Notes: generated by a model from the letters alone, not told the origin. 64,000 nt of DNA from Sorangiineae bacterium NIC37A_2 (GCA_002085155.1 NASX01000011.1:1-64000); one strand, 5' to 3'; positions 1 to 9,389 are shown, counted from the stretch's first letter. Numbers and translations are program-made.

Positions 1-92
1 TGCGCTCGGCTACCTGAGCCCAGTGGCATTTGAAACTTGTGAGAAGCCGCGCCTTGCGGCATAGTGCTTAACAACCTGTCCGGAAAATCGGA

Positions 93-1088
93 TCAGGTCC
101 ATTCTTGCGTAGCTCCGCGGCTGAATAGAAACACCCTTGACGCGTCGTACGGGACGAGAAGCCACATTCGCCTAAACCAGTGTTCCTTCTCCTCGGCGCG
201 TTCTTGCAGGAGGGCCTGAAGCGTCGACCATGCCTTCTGCGCGTGCGCGGGCGACAGACGGTCAAGGTTGTCGAGCACCAACACTAGACGTCGCTTCTTG
301 TCGGAAGGCAGTGCTTCCCTCATGGCCCGATCGAAAAGTTCCATGAACTCAATTGTTGTTGGATCTGCGGCGCTAACGGTGATGTTGGATGCCTTTGTCA
401 GCAGGCTACTGTCGTTCTTGATCGATTCCTTCCAGAAGCGTGAGAGAAGCGGTGCCCTGAAAATTCTGACTAACAGGGGGCTTGCGGCAAACAGGATCGG
501 GATCGTGAACTGTGGGTCCGGACATCCCGGGGGCCAGAAGGTAATGGTCGTCGTCCAGTCACGAGGGAGCAGCGCCAATCCGATGGCGGACAAGACCGCA
601 GAAATAGTGAGGAGCTCGCCCCAAGGACTGACGTGCGTTCGGGTTTTCTTTTCGGTCAGGTCCGATCGGATCTGACGCTTGGTATCAGGACTTAGCCAGC
701 GTTCTCGGCTGTCGTTGGCGGTTCCTGTGAGCTGTTCCAGAGTGCTTTCAACAAAACTTCTTCGAAGGGGATCTCCCTCGTGTGCCCAGGAGTCAAATGT
801 GACCATGCGGACATCCAGTTCCCTAGCGGAGCTTGTTGAGCTCAGCTCTTTATGAAGCAACCTGAGGACGGTTGACTTTCCAGAGCCCCATGGTCCTTCC
901 AGACCGACTGCCCTGCCAGCCATCGGCTCCTCGACGAGCATTCTTGCGAGTACCCGCGCCACCTCTTGGTGTGGTCGATAGCCTTCGACACCCAGTGCGT
1001 CGTCGTCCGATGGATCATCAGGGATAAGTCTTGTTGGGCAGTGCCGAGCGGGCGTAACCTCTGCCAAAATCGGGGGTTCGGATGGCAT
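93..1088 (-). pseudogene. KAP-family P-loop NTPase, C-terminally truncated
   Basis: The product is a membrane-anchored KAP P-loop NTPase. Walker A reads EGPWGSGKST about 65 residues from the ATG at 1088, and a Walker B-like stretch LVLVLDNLDRLS lies near the C-terminus. Two hydrophobic segments (LLTISAVLSAIGLALL and FTIPILFAASPLLVRIF) sit between the two motifs, which is the hallmark of KAP NTPases. Family members are usually well over 450 residues, but this frame stops at 93-95 just after LLVPYDASRV, so the second half of the NTPase is missing. Past the TGA the same frame stays open to the window edge and includes KFQMPL, which faintly recalls the family's FQVRF region, so one nonsense mutation could have split the gene. 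Translation could also begin at 1199, but that would overlap the upstream gene. KAP proteins often occur in phage-defence or mobile contexts. Confidence 0.65.
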
Positions 1089-1144
1089 TCGATAGCTCGA
1101 GTGTCTCACTTTGACATTTGTGAACAAGGCTTGCGCCAAACAAG

Positions 1145-1465
1145 CTAAGGGCGCGGGATAGCCCTCCGAACCAGCTCGACCGCTCCGGGAAAGTCGCACT
1201 CGAGGAGCCGAACGGGAATCCGTACGACCCGATAGCCGAGCCGTCCAAGCGCGGCATCTCGACGAGCATCCCGGGCCTCGCGTCCGCTATGCGAAGCGTC
1301 GTCGACTTCGACCACGAGCTTTGGCTGAGGCGCGCAGAAGTCAACGATGTAGAGCTTCTTCGAAGCGTCTCCGAGAAGGACTTGTCGGCGAAAGGCGACT
1401 CCAAGGCGTCGGCTCCTCAGCGCCTCCCAAAGGCGCGCTTCATGAGAAGAGGGGTCATGCCGCAT
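1145..1465 (-). CDS. DUF559 family endonuclease-like protein
   Basis: About 106 residues with the DUF559 fold, a very-short-patch-repair-like restriction endonuclease fold. It begins with an Arg-rich helix (MRHDPSSHEARLWEALR), then the strand pair FRRQVLLG and YIVDFCAP, the catalytic-type segment KLVVEVDDASH, and the closing LGRLGYRVVRIP. The Asp of VDF and the Glu of VEVD fit the metal-binding acidic pair. The start at 1465 was chosen because the frame upstream to 1750 is Arg/Pro-rich and lacks family similarity; no strong ribosome binding site decides the matter. It lies 56 bases upstream of the KAP NTPase on the same strand, so the two may have been co-transcribed. The substrate is unknown; many such genes are orphans dispersed in genomes. 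Confidence 0.7.
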   Translation of the reverse strand: MRHDPSSHEARLWEALRSRRLGVAFRRQVLLGDASKKLYIVDFCAPQPKLVVEVDDASHSGREARDARRDAALGRLGYRVVRIPVRLLECDFPGAVELVRRAIPRP

Positions 1466-1750
1466 GCGTGCCGCATAGTCCTCGAGACGGAGACAATACT
1501 GCTCGGCGGCACGGCGAGCGGCCGGAGGGAGAGAGGAGAGGTGAGAGCGTCGCGGCAACGTTTCCTTTCGGCGCGGCGGAAGAGCCGAGCACGAACCCTT
1601 TGGCGCAGGATCCGTGACAGCGTCGATGAAGACGCTGCGCAACGGTTTGGTAGCTGGCGCGGAACGTGCGCCGTTCCTCGTGCTCGGCTCTTCCGTCGCG
1701 ATTGCGAGCTCGCCGACTGATGTCTTGTCTCGCGAACAGGCGTGAATCAC

Positions 1751-2086
1751 GGACGCCTGAACAAGAGCTCGGGACCCTCATCCGCGCGCAGCTTGCCCTC
1801 GAGCCTCGGTCTCGTGGGCCGGGCACACGCCGCTTTCGACCGAGTCCAATGTGGGGCCAGCGAGCACGGGTAAGAGGGACCCGTTCCGCGCGGACCATCG
1901 GGAGCACGGAACGGAGTGAACTCGAGAGAAGGCGAGGGGGAGCCCCAAGAGACCGTTACCCCGGTCGAGTATCAGCTGTACTACTCCTGCTGAGACAGAG
2001 AGCGCGCCTGGACCCGCTTCGAGGCCGCTCGTCGGCCTCGCATGACGGGGTAGGCGCAATTTCTAGGTCAATCTAAGTGACCGATA
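1751..2086. other. Intergenic stretch without a recognisable gene
   Basis: Frames here are Arg/Ser/Pro-rich, overlap one another and resemble no family. One short sequence, GAAGGCGAGGGGG followed by AGCC, occurs near 1928 and again with a small change near 2153, so a dispersed short repeat may be present. No promoter could be assigned. Confidence 0.4.
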
Positions 2087-2127
2087 ACAAAGCCGTCGCT
2101 TCCTGAAAAAGGCAGCGGCGGCTTTGT
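2087..2127 (-). terminator. Hairpin terminator candidate
   Basis: ACAAAGCCGTCGCT (2087-2100) pairs with AGCGGCGGCTTTGT (2114-2127) with one mismatch around a 13-base loop. It lies 69 bases downstream of the outer-membrane protein gene on the minus strand. On that strand the stem ends in TTTGTTAT, a weak U-tract. It could also act on the other strand. Confidence 0.5.
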
Positions 2128-2195
2128 ATATTTCTCCGGGCACGCGCGAGTGAAGGCGAGGGGGCAGCCTCAAGACTCACGGAGCGCTCAGAGGA

Positions 2196-2795
2196 TCAAT
2201 CGAAGTGGATCGCCGCTTGGGCGCCGAAGCGGAACCACTCCCAGTCGTTGCCGCCTTGGTACGAGGGGGGAACGAAGTCCAGGTCGCCGCCTGCTTGGTT
2301 GTAGGAGGCGAAGGCGCCGATATCGAGCTTCGGAATGATCCTGAAGTCCAAGCCGACGCCGATGTCCCAGACGAAGCCGCTCAGCTGACCAGCGAGTCCA
2401 CCAGCGTGAGCGAAGATGGCGGGGCTGATGGCGTTCAGGAAGTTGACGCGGGCGCCGCCCTTGACGCTGAACGAGTTCGGAGTTCCGGGAGCCTCGAAGC
2501 CGACTTTGAGCTCAGGAGTGACGCGAAGCCACGGCCCGCCCATCGTGTAGCCGAGACGCGCAGCAGCGCCGACGCCCGTTTTCTCCAGGTCGGTTCCGTC
2601 TGTGTTCTCCTGAACAGCGTCCACGCCGACTTCAGCCGCTAGTGTGACGTGACCATCGGCAGCAGAGGCGCGCGGACTAAAGCCTGTCACAGCTAGAGCG
2701 GCTGCGCCCGCGATGAGGCCGAGGGGGGCACGGCGGAGAGAGGGAAAGAGAAAGAAAGGAGAGTTTTTCGGAGTTGTTAAGGGTGCCACGACCAC
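2196..2795 (-). CDS. Predicted outer-membrane beta-barrel protein
   Basis: A 199-residue exported protein. Residues about 20-46 form a signal peptide with a twin Arg, a hydrophobic core (LGLIAGAAALAVTGF) and a PRASA-A cleavage site. The mature part has alternating hydrophobic and polar residues with many Gly, and strand-like pieces such as HVTLAAEVGVDAV, AAARLGYTMGG and LRVTPELKVGF, ending in AAIHFD. This composition fits a small barrel of 8-10 strands. The start is a GTG; no strong ribosome binding site is visible. It lies 120 bases downstream of a histidine kinase on the same strand. The transported or bound substrate cannot be inferred. Confidence 0.65.
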   Translation of the reverse strand: MVVAPLTTPKNSPFFLFPSLRRAPLGLIAGAAALAVTGFSPRASAADGHVTLAAEVGVDAVQENTDGTDLEKTGVGAAARLGYTMGGPWLRVTPELKVGFEAPGTPNSFSVKGGARVNFLNAISPAIFAHAGGLAGQLSGFVWDIGVGLDFRIIPKLDIGAFASYNQAGGDLDFVPPSYQGGNDWEWFRFGAQAAIHFD

Positions 2796-2915
2796 GGCTT
2801 CAGCAAATCCGGTGCCAACGGCTCATTTTCGTCTGTGTTCCGTGAAAGACGCGCGATTCTTCGCGAAGCGACGGAGCTAGAGAAGCGAGGAGTGAACGAT
2901 GAGTGCGGCAGAATG

Positions 2916-4085
2916 TCACGCTCCCCCGAGCTCTGCGGCAGGCTGCACCGCGGGCCCTCGATCGACGGGGAGGTAGATGCGAAACGAAGTTCCCTTGCCG
3001 ATCTCGCTGAGAAGTTCGATGCCGCCTCCGGCCCGCTGGACGACGTTGAAGACGATCGAGAGGCCGAGACCCGTGCCGCGGTCCGCCTTGGTGGTAAAGA
3101 AGGGCTCGAAAATGCGGGCGCGGAGCTCGGTAGGAATGCCGCTGCCTGTGTCTGTGATGGCCAGCATGACGTAGTGGCCAAAGGGGAGCGCGGCGGGGCG
3201 GCCGTCTTCGACTTCTGAAACGAAGACGTTCCTCGTCTCGATGCGCAGGATTCCTCCAGAGTCCATCGCATCCCGGGCATTCACCGTGAGATTGAGCAGG
3301 ATTTGATCGACGTTCGCGGAGTCCATGCGGACGAGCGCTAAGTCGGAGGCGAGATCGATCTCGGACTTTACCGCGCGGCCTAGGATCCGCTGTAAGATCG
3401 GCTCGAATTGCTGCACGCAGAGGTTGATGTTCAGAGGCTCAATCTTGGGATCGCGACCGCGGCTGAACGCGAGCAGTTGCCCCGTGAGGTGGGACGCTTT
3501 TTGGGCGCTCTCGATGATGGATTCGAGCTCTCCGCGCACAATCTCTTTGTCGTCGAGCCTTTCACGGGCGAGCTCGGCGCCGCTCAGAATGATTGTGAGA
3601 AGATTATTAAAATCGTGGGCCACGCCGCCTGCGAGGCGCCCGAGCGCGTCCATCTTCTGGGCCTGGGCGAGTTGATTGGAGAGGCGCGTCTCCTCCGTGA
3701 CGTCGATAGACAGTACGACGACACCGATCGGGCAGGGCTGGATTCGGAGCTCGAAGACGCTGCGGCTTCCGTCCGGATAGGTGAACTCGTTCCGGCGTGC
3801 AGCGATCTTCCGCTCGAGCATGCAAGCCCTCAAGAATGCGAAGGTCTCCGTTTGTTCGATGCCCGGATAACACTCCTCCATCGTGCGACCGATCAGCTCC
3901 TCCCGCCCTCGCTTGCCGTGACCGATCACCGCAGCGTTCACGTAGACGTACCGGAAATCAAAATCGAGGACCTGAATGCCCTCGCGCAGCGCATCGAGCA
4001 CTTCGAGGAGGCCAGACGGCGCGAAAACGTTGTGCGTCGACTCCACTTCGCTTGTCTCCCCTTTTTTTCCCGCACGTCGGAACAT
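2916..4085 (-). CDS. PAS-domain sensor histidine kinase
   Basis: A 389-residue soluble two-component kinase. Residues about 25-130 form a PAS domain (LLEVLDALREGIQVLDFDF, then VVVLSIDVTEETR leading into the kinase). The phospho-acceptor helix carries LGRLAGGVAHDFNNLL with His near 155. The HATPase_c domain has an N box (LLNLTVNARDAMD), a G1 box (ITDTGSGIP), an F box (RIFEPFFTTK) and a G2 box (GTGLGLSIVFNVV). The H-box subtype AHDFNNLL is that of the NtrB-like/HisKA_4-type cytoplasmic kinases. There is no receiver domain and no membrane segment, so the signal is probably cytosolic and the partner regulator is elsewhere. No adjacent response regulator is visible. Confidence 0.9.
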   Translation of the reverse strand: MFRRAGKKGETSEVESTHNVFAPSGLLEVLDALREGIQVLDFDFRYVYVNAAVIGHGKRGREELIGRTMEECYPGIEQTETFAFLRACMLERKIAARRNEFTYPDGSRSVFELRIQPCPIGVVVLSIDVTEETRLSNQLAQAQKMDALGRLAGGVAHDFNNLLTIILSGAELARERLDDKEIVRGELESIIESAQKASHLTGQLLAFSRGRDPKIEPLNINLCVQQFEPILQRILGRAVKSEIDLASDLALVRMDSANVDQILLNLTVNARDAMDSGGILRIETRNVFVSEVEDGRPAALPFGHYVMLAITDTGSGIPTELRARIFEPFFTTKADRGTGLGLSIVFNVVQRAGGGIELLSEIGKGTSFRIYLPVDRGPAVQPAAELGGA

Positions 4086-4485
4086 CGACGGCGCTTCCCC
4101 TGGAAGTCCTTCTTTTCTAGGGTCCGGATGTCGCCGCGCGTGTCAACCGCAGCCCCGAGGTCCCCGAATTCAGCCGCAAACAGAGACTACGAACGTCCGC
4201 GCGAACTGAATGACGGGTGAGCGTGCGGGTTTTGCCCCCACCCTCTCGACACCGCGAACCGGGAGCCTTACGTAGCCAGCGGTTCCGACGAAGAGCGGAG
4301 GACTGGCTCACCGTCCGATAACCGAGGGCCGCACGCTTTCCCGGAGCAAAGACAAAGAGCTACTCGGAGAAGAGGAGAAGAGAAAGGCAGAGAAAGGCAG
4401 AAGAACAGAAACTCCTTGAAGGGGAGCCGAGGATCGGCTAGCTCGCCGAGCAAGCAAGGGATCGCGTCGCAGGATCTGGACGCTG
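4086..4485. other. Intergenic region between divergent genes
   Basis: About 400 bases separate the minus-strand histidine kinase from the plus-strand lipoprotein gene and must hold both promoters. No confident -35/-10 pair was recognised. A short direct repeat AGAAAGGCAG occurs twice in tandem near 4380-4400. Reading frames here are Arg-rich and look non-coding. Confidence 0.4.
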
Positions 4486-5542
4486 GTGGGGCTGCTTCGT
4501 CACGCTGGGCTGGGCTGGGCTGGGCTGGGCCGGGCTGGGCCTGTTACTCGCGTTCTAACGCGCCTAGCCAGAAGCGGCAGCGTTTCGCTGAGCGTAATGG
4601 CGCTTCTTCTCGGGTGTAGCGGAGAGGAGGTCAGCGAAGGTGACGTCGAGCCTGTCGAGGCAGTTCGGGCGAACGAACACAGCGCGACGGTTGTTGAACA
4701 GACCTTGAACCTCAAGGTCGAGTTTCCTGACGACGTGAAACTGACCGACGCCTCGGTCATTGGGACTCAGACCCTGACGCTGAAGGATAGAGTTACCCTC
4801 ACGAAGGCGGCGACCTCGAACCGGCTTCTCCTTTCCGTGGGGCTTGACGCCAAGGTCGGCCATCTGCGCGGCGCGCGAGCCATTCAACTCAAAGATCGGG
4901 CGAAAGTGACGGGGAATGTCACGGCTGGAACGACTCTGACGAAGGGGCCGGGGGTTGTCATCACTGGCACGGGCGCGACGAACGTCGCCGCAAATCTGAC
5001 GGAAGTCGCGTGGCAAAGGAAGGCCCCCGAGGTGAGCCTGGGTCCGATCACGCTGAACGCCGAGGAGCGTCGCTTTCTCGAGCCGGGGACCTACGGTAAC
5101 CTCACAGTGCGCTCACGCGCAAAGCTCACCCTCACGACAGGGGTCTACGTATTCCAGAACGTCCTCATTGAGGCGCAGGGCGAGCTGAGCCTCGACAGCC
5201 GGCTCGGTCCGGTTCAGATGTTTGCGAAAGGGACTTTCAACTATCGGGGTAGCGTCGCCTCATTGGGCGTGGAGATGCCCCAGTTCATCGTTGGCTACCT
5301 GGGCACGACTGCGGCGCTCATCGAGGCGCCGTTCACCGGCGCGCTCATCGCTCCGAACGCTGACGTTCGGTTCCAAGCAGCGCTCCCCGAGGGACATCGC
5401 GCGTTCATTCTCGGAAAGAACGTGACGCTCGACGCGGACACGAAGATCCTTCCGTACCCGGTGAACTGGGTGAGCTTGGTCGGGCCCACGCAGTACGAGG
5501 GGCCTCCGGACAACACTCCCACGTATACAATGCCGCGCGCCG
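4486..5542 (+). CDS. Lipoprotein N-terminal part of a probably frameshifted secreted protein
   Basis: Starts at a GTG and carries a hydrophobic export signal ending in a lipobox (VMALLLGC, Cys near residue 44). The next 300 residues are rich in short beta repeats with Val, Thr, Leu and Gly (LTLKDRVTLTK, LKDRAKVTGNVTAG, LTVRSRAKLTLTTGVYVF), then FTGALIAPNADVRFQ. This resembles a right-handed beta-helix or polymer-like domain seen in myxobacterial surface lipoproteins. The frame itself runs to 5652, but beyond about 5540 it becomes Arg-rich nonsense (GDRRRREWRLERR) exactly where another frame takes up a Gly/Ser linker. A five-base tandem repeat lies within the signal region. Function unknown; probably the N-terminus of the downstream protease. 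Confidence 0.55.
4504..4538 (+). repeat. Pentanucleotide tandem repeat (GCTGG)n in the 5' coding region
   Basis: Five perfect GCTGG units, one GCCGG variant and a further GCTGG unit lie in tandem inside the signal-peptide part of the lipoprotein gene. Because the unit length is not a multiple of three, gain or loss of one unit would shift the frame. Confidence 0.85.
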
Positions 5543-8500
5543 GTGAACATCCGGGTGACCTCGACCACCGACGACCTGGGGACCGGAGGCGCAGGGAATG
5601 GCGGCTCGAACGGAGGGGGCTCGGGAAACGGAACGGGTGGCAGCGGCGCTGACAATGGCACGGGCGCGAGCGGAAACTCAGCGGGCGGGACCACCGGCGC
5701 TTCAGGTCCGGGGGTACAAACGGCCACCGAGAAGGTCGATCACCCGGTCAGCTTCAACCTTCCGCCGAAATATCCAGTCGCCGCGGGTACGCTCGCGAAT
5801 GGCACCGTCGACTTCAAGTTCCGAAATGGAAATGGGCCCGAGGTGACTTGTGTGTTCCGAGGTGGCTCGTCGTCCGCCTTTCCCGTGACCCAAGAGGAGC
5901 TCAACAAGGGCCGCACGATGGATTTCGTGAGCTGTTCGGACGGTCTCGGAGTGAATGCGCGAAGAACAGCGACACAGTTCACCTTGACTGTGCACCCGGC
6001 GCCCGACTACCAGGTCTCGATCGTCCCGCCGATGATCAAGGACGGAGGATGTGGCGAGCTGATCGAGCTGATCACCCCAGAAGACACCTACGAAAAAGTC
6101 CAGGGCTTCGACTGGTCTCGCGCGACGAAGCTGCCGGAGACGTCACAGGGTCGGCCGGCGCTTTTTTATGCGTGGGTCTACGTCAAAAGCGAAAAAGACC
6201 TGCTGGCGCTGCGTCAGCTCTACATCCATGTCCTGAAGCGTCCTCTGTTCAGTAGCGAGGTGAGCGCGCTCGACGATCGCTGCGGAACGATGACGAACCC
6301 CGGTGACGGAACCGGCTCCTTCCTTCGCGTCCTGATTCCAGGGGCCACCTACAATAAACTCATTGACGCATTCACCTCGAACGAGGTCGAGGGCGAGAGA
6401 CAGGTCTTCGACGCTGTCGTTCTACAGTCAATCCCCGTCGAAGTTCGTACTCCCCAGAACTCGATCGACCTGAACAAGCTCGCGCTGGCCGGGGTGCGCT
6501 ATCTGGGTTACGAGCCGGACCCGTTTCGAGCCCCGAGCGAAATCACGGAAGACGCCGGAGTCGTGAAACTCTTCGCGGACGCCGTTGCGTGGATCGCGGC
6601 AGCGACGCAGGACTTCGCCTCCGGGATCGGCCGCTTGCTCAATGAGCTCGGCAAGGCGGTCGGCGGGCGCTCCATCCTCACGGTCCATATCCGCGCCCAG
6701 AACCGAGATCCGGGCTTTGATCCCGGAGCGAGTCTTGTGCGTCCCCTCTATCGGGGCTGGGGACGGTACGCGAACACGCCTCTTGGCGCCGAAGGCATGC
6801 AAGTGACGGTCTTGCAGAACCTCGGGTTCATTCCCTCCGAGAGCTACGGGAACACCGACCTGACCGGCCGCGCGGACATCGCTGTGGCTCGCCAGGGAGG
6901 AGTACGGGGACACGGCCTCTGCGTCGAATTCACGACTCCTGCTGCTATGATCACCGACTTCCTCGCTGATAGCAGCGCGTGCGACTTCCGCGAGTGGGAT
7001 CCGGCGGCGGGCGTCTATATCCCAAACTCGACGAGCCTGAACGCGGCTCAGACCCAGGTCGATACGACGCTTCAGATCATGATGGATCACAGTCGACTGA
7101 ACACTCTGTACCAAAGCGACGATGCTTATCAGTACAGCAAGCAAGTCATCGGCTTCCAGCCGAAGCGCGCGCGCATCCTCGCGGGTTCGGCGGGGGGATT
7201 CTTCACGTTGTTCACGCAAGGTGCTCCTTTTGCCCCTTGTTTGAACTACGGGAACAGTTTCTCGGATGCTGCCACGATGACAGCGTCGCTCACGGCAATG
7301 GGCTATGCCTCGGCGCTCGGGCCTGTGGCCGCCGCGCTCGGAGGAACGGCAGCGAGCTTTGTTGCCTCCATGGTCTTCAACACAGACATCGTATTGCCCG
7401 AAGGAACGTATCTCGACGAGAGTCGCGTCGGCGCGACCCATGAATACGGGCACTACCTCTTCTGCGCGCTGATGATGGAGCGGAACGATGCTGCTGTGGA
7501 TCATGTCGTCTGGTCGACCATGTTCGGAGGAAGTGGCTGGGATCGGCCGATTCGCTACATCAACGAAGGCTTCGCTGACTTCATCGCCGGGCAGGTCGCG
7601 GGCGGCGCGAACTATCCGTGGCCGTCGCTACGGAGTGATAGCGACGATCCACTAACGCAGGGCTTCACGAATGGTGGTGATACCTTCGCGTATAGCTACA
7701 TGTGCCGAGCTCCCTTCCCGGAAGATCCGGTCGGTGTGCAGTGGTGCTTTGATACGAACCTGAAAGGAACTCGGAGCCTGGGAGACTCGAGCCTCGAGCC
7801 TGGCACCGAGGGAATCGGCTGGGTAGCGACCTTGCTCCACGACGCCTTCGACGGGAACCCGGCGAACGTCCGCGGCGCCAACACGCCGGGGGACGCAGAC
7901 TACTGGATGCACGCGAGCCGCACGCGTGAGCCGAAGCTCCGCCGCAACGCTGATGGGGGGATCTACCACGATCCTTCTGGCAACACGGAATGTGAACAGG
8001 CCTTGGACTCGGGTGGTCGGCCTCTCTTCGACACGGCGGGAGAGCCGATCTGCCAGACGGAGTTTGTGTACGGCCCCCTCGTCTGGGCGGCAGCTCCTTA
8101 CGGGAACACGGACGGAGACATCGAGAGGGTTTCTCTTCCGGGCCAGGCGATGCTGCAAATTACGGGGCGACTCGCTGACGGCCTCGATCCGATCCTCGCC
8201 TTCACGGAACACCTCGACGAGAGCGTCAGCCTGACCGACAAGAGACTCATCCAGGCGATCGATGCGACCCTGATCGAACACGGGTATGAGAGCTGGTGTG
8301 AGCGTTGTCGCCTCTTCGCGCTCCATAGCAAGAAGCCGGGGCGCGTCTTGGACGAGAGTAACCCGCGCGACCTGCTTCAGACCTGCTGGTCCGACTTCGG
8401 CGATCAGGGCAATCGGTGGATCCAGGGCGGGCCGCCTGATGGACTCGATCGTCTCGACGCTGCGAACTGCGTGCCCTGCGCGCCCGGCTATCGGGCCAAC

Positions 8501-8941
8501 GAGAGGGGCGAATGCGTCGAACAGGTTTGTCCTCCCGACGTGACGCTGCAAGGCTCTGCGCTCGCCGCGACGACGTACTCCTTCGACACGACGGCAGTGA
8601 CCCCGGGCGATCCCTGTCCGGAACAGTTCATCGTCCGAGTCGAAGGGTTCCAGAGCTTGCCGATCGCGCCGACTGAGGAGACCTTGGTGACGGTGCACCC
8701 GATCGATTACGAGACGCCCGAGGCATGTATGCAGATCTACGGCCTCGAACGCATGCTCTCTCTCGGCGGAGTCCGGTCAGAACAGAACTACCAGGCCGTC
8801 CCTACGTACAATTCTTGTGAAGACCTCCCCGAGGGCGATCTGTGCGTCGGGGAGCGCTGCCGAGGCATGCTCGAGGTCAAGACCGCGCCCTTCCAAGCGG
8901 ATCTCGTCGAATTCCGCGTCCGGGCGATCTCGGGACACTAA
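5543..8941 (+). CDS. Large secreted zinc-metalloprotease-like protein with Gly/Ser linker
   Basis: Reading from GTG 5543 gives 1132 residues. The first 50 are a Gly/Asn/Ser-rich linker (GTGGAGNGGSNGGGSGNG), with no signal peptide of its own. A zincin core follows near residues 630-690: HEYGH, then about 45 residues on NEGFADFIAGQV, matching a gluzincin HExxH plus Glu third ligand. The C-terminal third is Cys-rich (CERCRLF, CVPCAPGYRANERGEC, CPPDVTL) with an EGF-like flavour. Lack of an export signal or ribosome binding site at 5543, and the +1 offset from the preceding lipoprotein frame, indicate one protein of about 1480 residues split by a frameshift. It probably degrades extracellular protein; the true family is not recognised. 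Confidence 0.6.
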   Translation: MNIRVTSTTDDLGTGGAGNGGSNGGGSGNGTGGSGADNGTGASGNSAGGTTGASGPGVQTATEKVDHPVSFNLPPKYPVAAGTLANGTVDFKFRNGNGPEVTCVFRGGSSSAFPVTQEELNKGRTMDFVSCSDGLGVNARRTATQFTLTVHPAPDYQVSIVPPMIKDGGCGELIELITPEDTYEKVQGFDWSRATKLPETSQGRPALFYAWVYVKSEKDLLALRQLYIHVLKRPLFSSEVSALDDRCGTMTNPGDGTGSFLRVLIPGATYNKLIDAFTSNEVEGERQVFDAVVLQSIPVEVRTPQNSIDLNKLALAGVRYLGYEPDPFRAPSEITEDAGVVKLFADAVAWIAAATQDFASGIGRLLNELGKAVGGRSILTVHIRAQNRDPGFDPGASLVRPLYRGWGRYANTPLGAEGMQVTVLQNLGFIPSESYGNTDLTGRADIAVARQGGVRGHGLCVEFTTPAAMITDFLADSSACDFREWDPAAGVYIPNSTSLNAAQTQVDTTLQIMMDHSRLNTLYQSDDAYQYSKQVIGFQPKRARILAGSAGGFFTLFTQGAPFAPCLNYGNSFSDAATMTASLTAMGYASALGPVAAALGGTAASFVASMVFNTDIVLPEGTYLDESRVGATHEYGHYLFCALMMERNDAAVDHVVWSTMFGGSGWDRPIRYINEGFADFIAGQVAGGANYPWPSLRSDSDDPLTQGFTNGGDTFAYSYMCRAPFPEDPVGVQWCFDTNLKGTRSLGDSSLEPGTEGIGWVATLLHDAFDGNPANVRGANTPGDADYWMHASRTREPKLRRNADGGIYHDPSGNTECEQALDSGGRPLFDTAGEPICQTEFVYGPLVWAAAPYGNTDGDIERVSLPGQAMLQITGRLADGLDPILAFTEHLDESVSLTDKRLIQAIDATLIEHGYESWCERCRLFALHSKKPGRVLDESNPRDLLQTCWSDFGDQGNRWIQGGPPDGLDRLDAANCVPCAPGYRANERGECVEQVCPPDVTLQGSALAATTYSFDTTAVTPGDPCPEQFIVRVEGFQSLPIAPTEETLVTVHPIDYETPEACMQIYGLERMLSLGGVRSEQNYQAVPTYNSCEDLPEGDLCVGERCRGMLEVKTAPFQADLVEFRVRAISGH

Positions 8942-8942
8942 T

Positions 8943-9389
8943 TGTTACGCTCGCGAGCGTGCGGCCATCACTCATTCCTATCCCACGAATTCCCCGAGTC
9001 TCGGCGTAGGACGGCCCGTCGTGGCCGAGGCAGACATCGAGATCAACGCCGTGCATTATTCCTGGGCCAAGGAGGAGGGGGCCGCTCTGAGTCCGCTCGC
9101 GCCTCTCCTCGTCCACGAGCTCGGTCACGTGCTCGGCCTGGCTCATTCTTGCGCCGGGCTCGAATGTGCGTCTCATGAGGCTGCGCGAGCTTCTGTGATG
9201 TATCCGGATCCTCGCGAGGGGACCCCGAGGGTTCGACCTACCGAAGAGGACTGCAAAGCTCTCGCGACCCTTTATCCCGCGCGAACGTCTTTGGTTCTCT
9301 GGGCCGTCGTGGCGGCTCTTTCACTCTTCGTGTTCTTCGCAGCGACTGTCGGCGTCCAGCGCCGAAGGCTTGGGCGAAAGACGAAGTGA
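8943..9389 (+). pseudogene. Matrixin-type metzincin fragment with C-terminal membrane anchor
   Basis: This frame carries the consensus metzincin zinc site HELGHVLGLAHSC and, 25 residues later, a Met-turn (ASVMYPDP), as in peptidase family M10. Upstream the strand segment VVAEADIEINAVHYSW also fits that family. No start codon precedes it within the intergenic space; the only upstream start is a GTG at 8817 inside the previous gene, where this frame is Ser/Arg-rich nonsense. The propeptide and the first half of the catalytic domain therefore seem to be lost. The C-terminus is a single transmembrane helix (LVLWAVVAALSLFVFFAATV) followed by QRRRLGRK, resembling a membrane-anchoring or sorting tail but lacking the Gly-Cys of MYXO-CTERM. 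Probably a remnant; expression from the internal GTG before VAEADIE would leave a tiny protein. Confidence 0.55.

Noticed and set aside
1466-1750. N-terminal extension of the DUF559 protein
   Set aside because: Residues are Arg/Pro-rich with no family match and no ribosome binding site at 1750.
4416-4619. Separate small gene overlapping the pentamer repeat
   Set aside because: No ribosome binding site or family similarity; its sequence is mostly repeat translation.
8817-8942. GTG 8817 as the start of the metzincin gene
   Set aside because: The first 42 residues would be an out-of-frame Ser/Arg-rich shadow of the large protease and lack an export signal.
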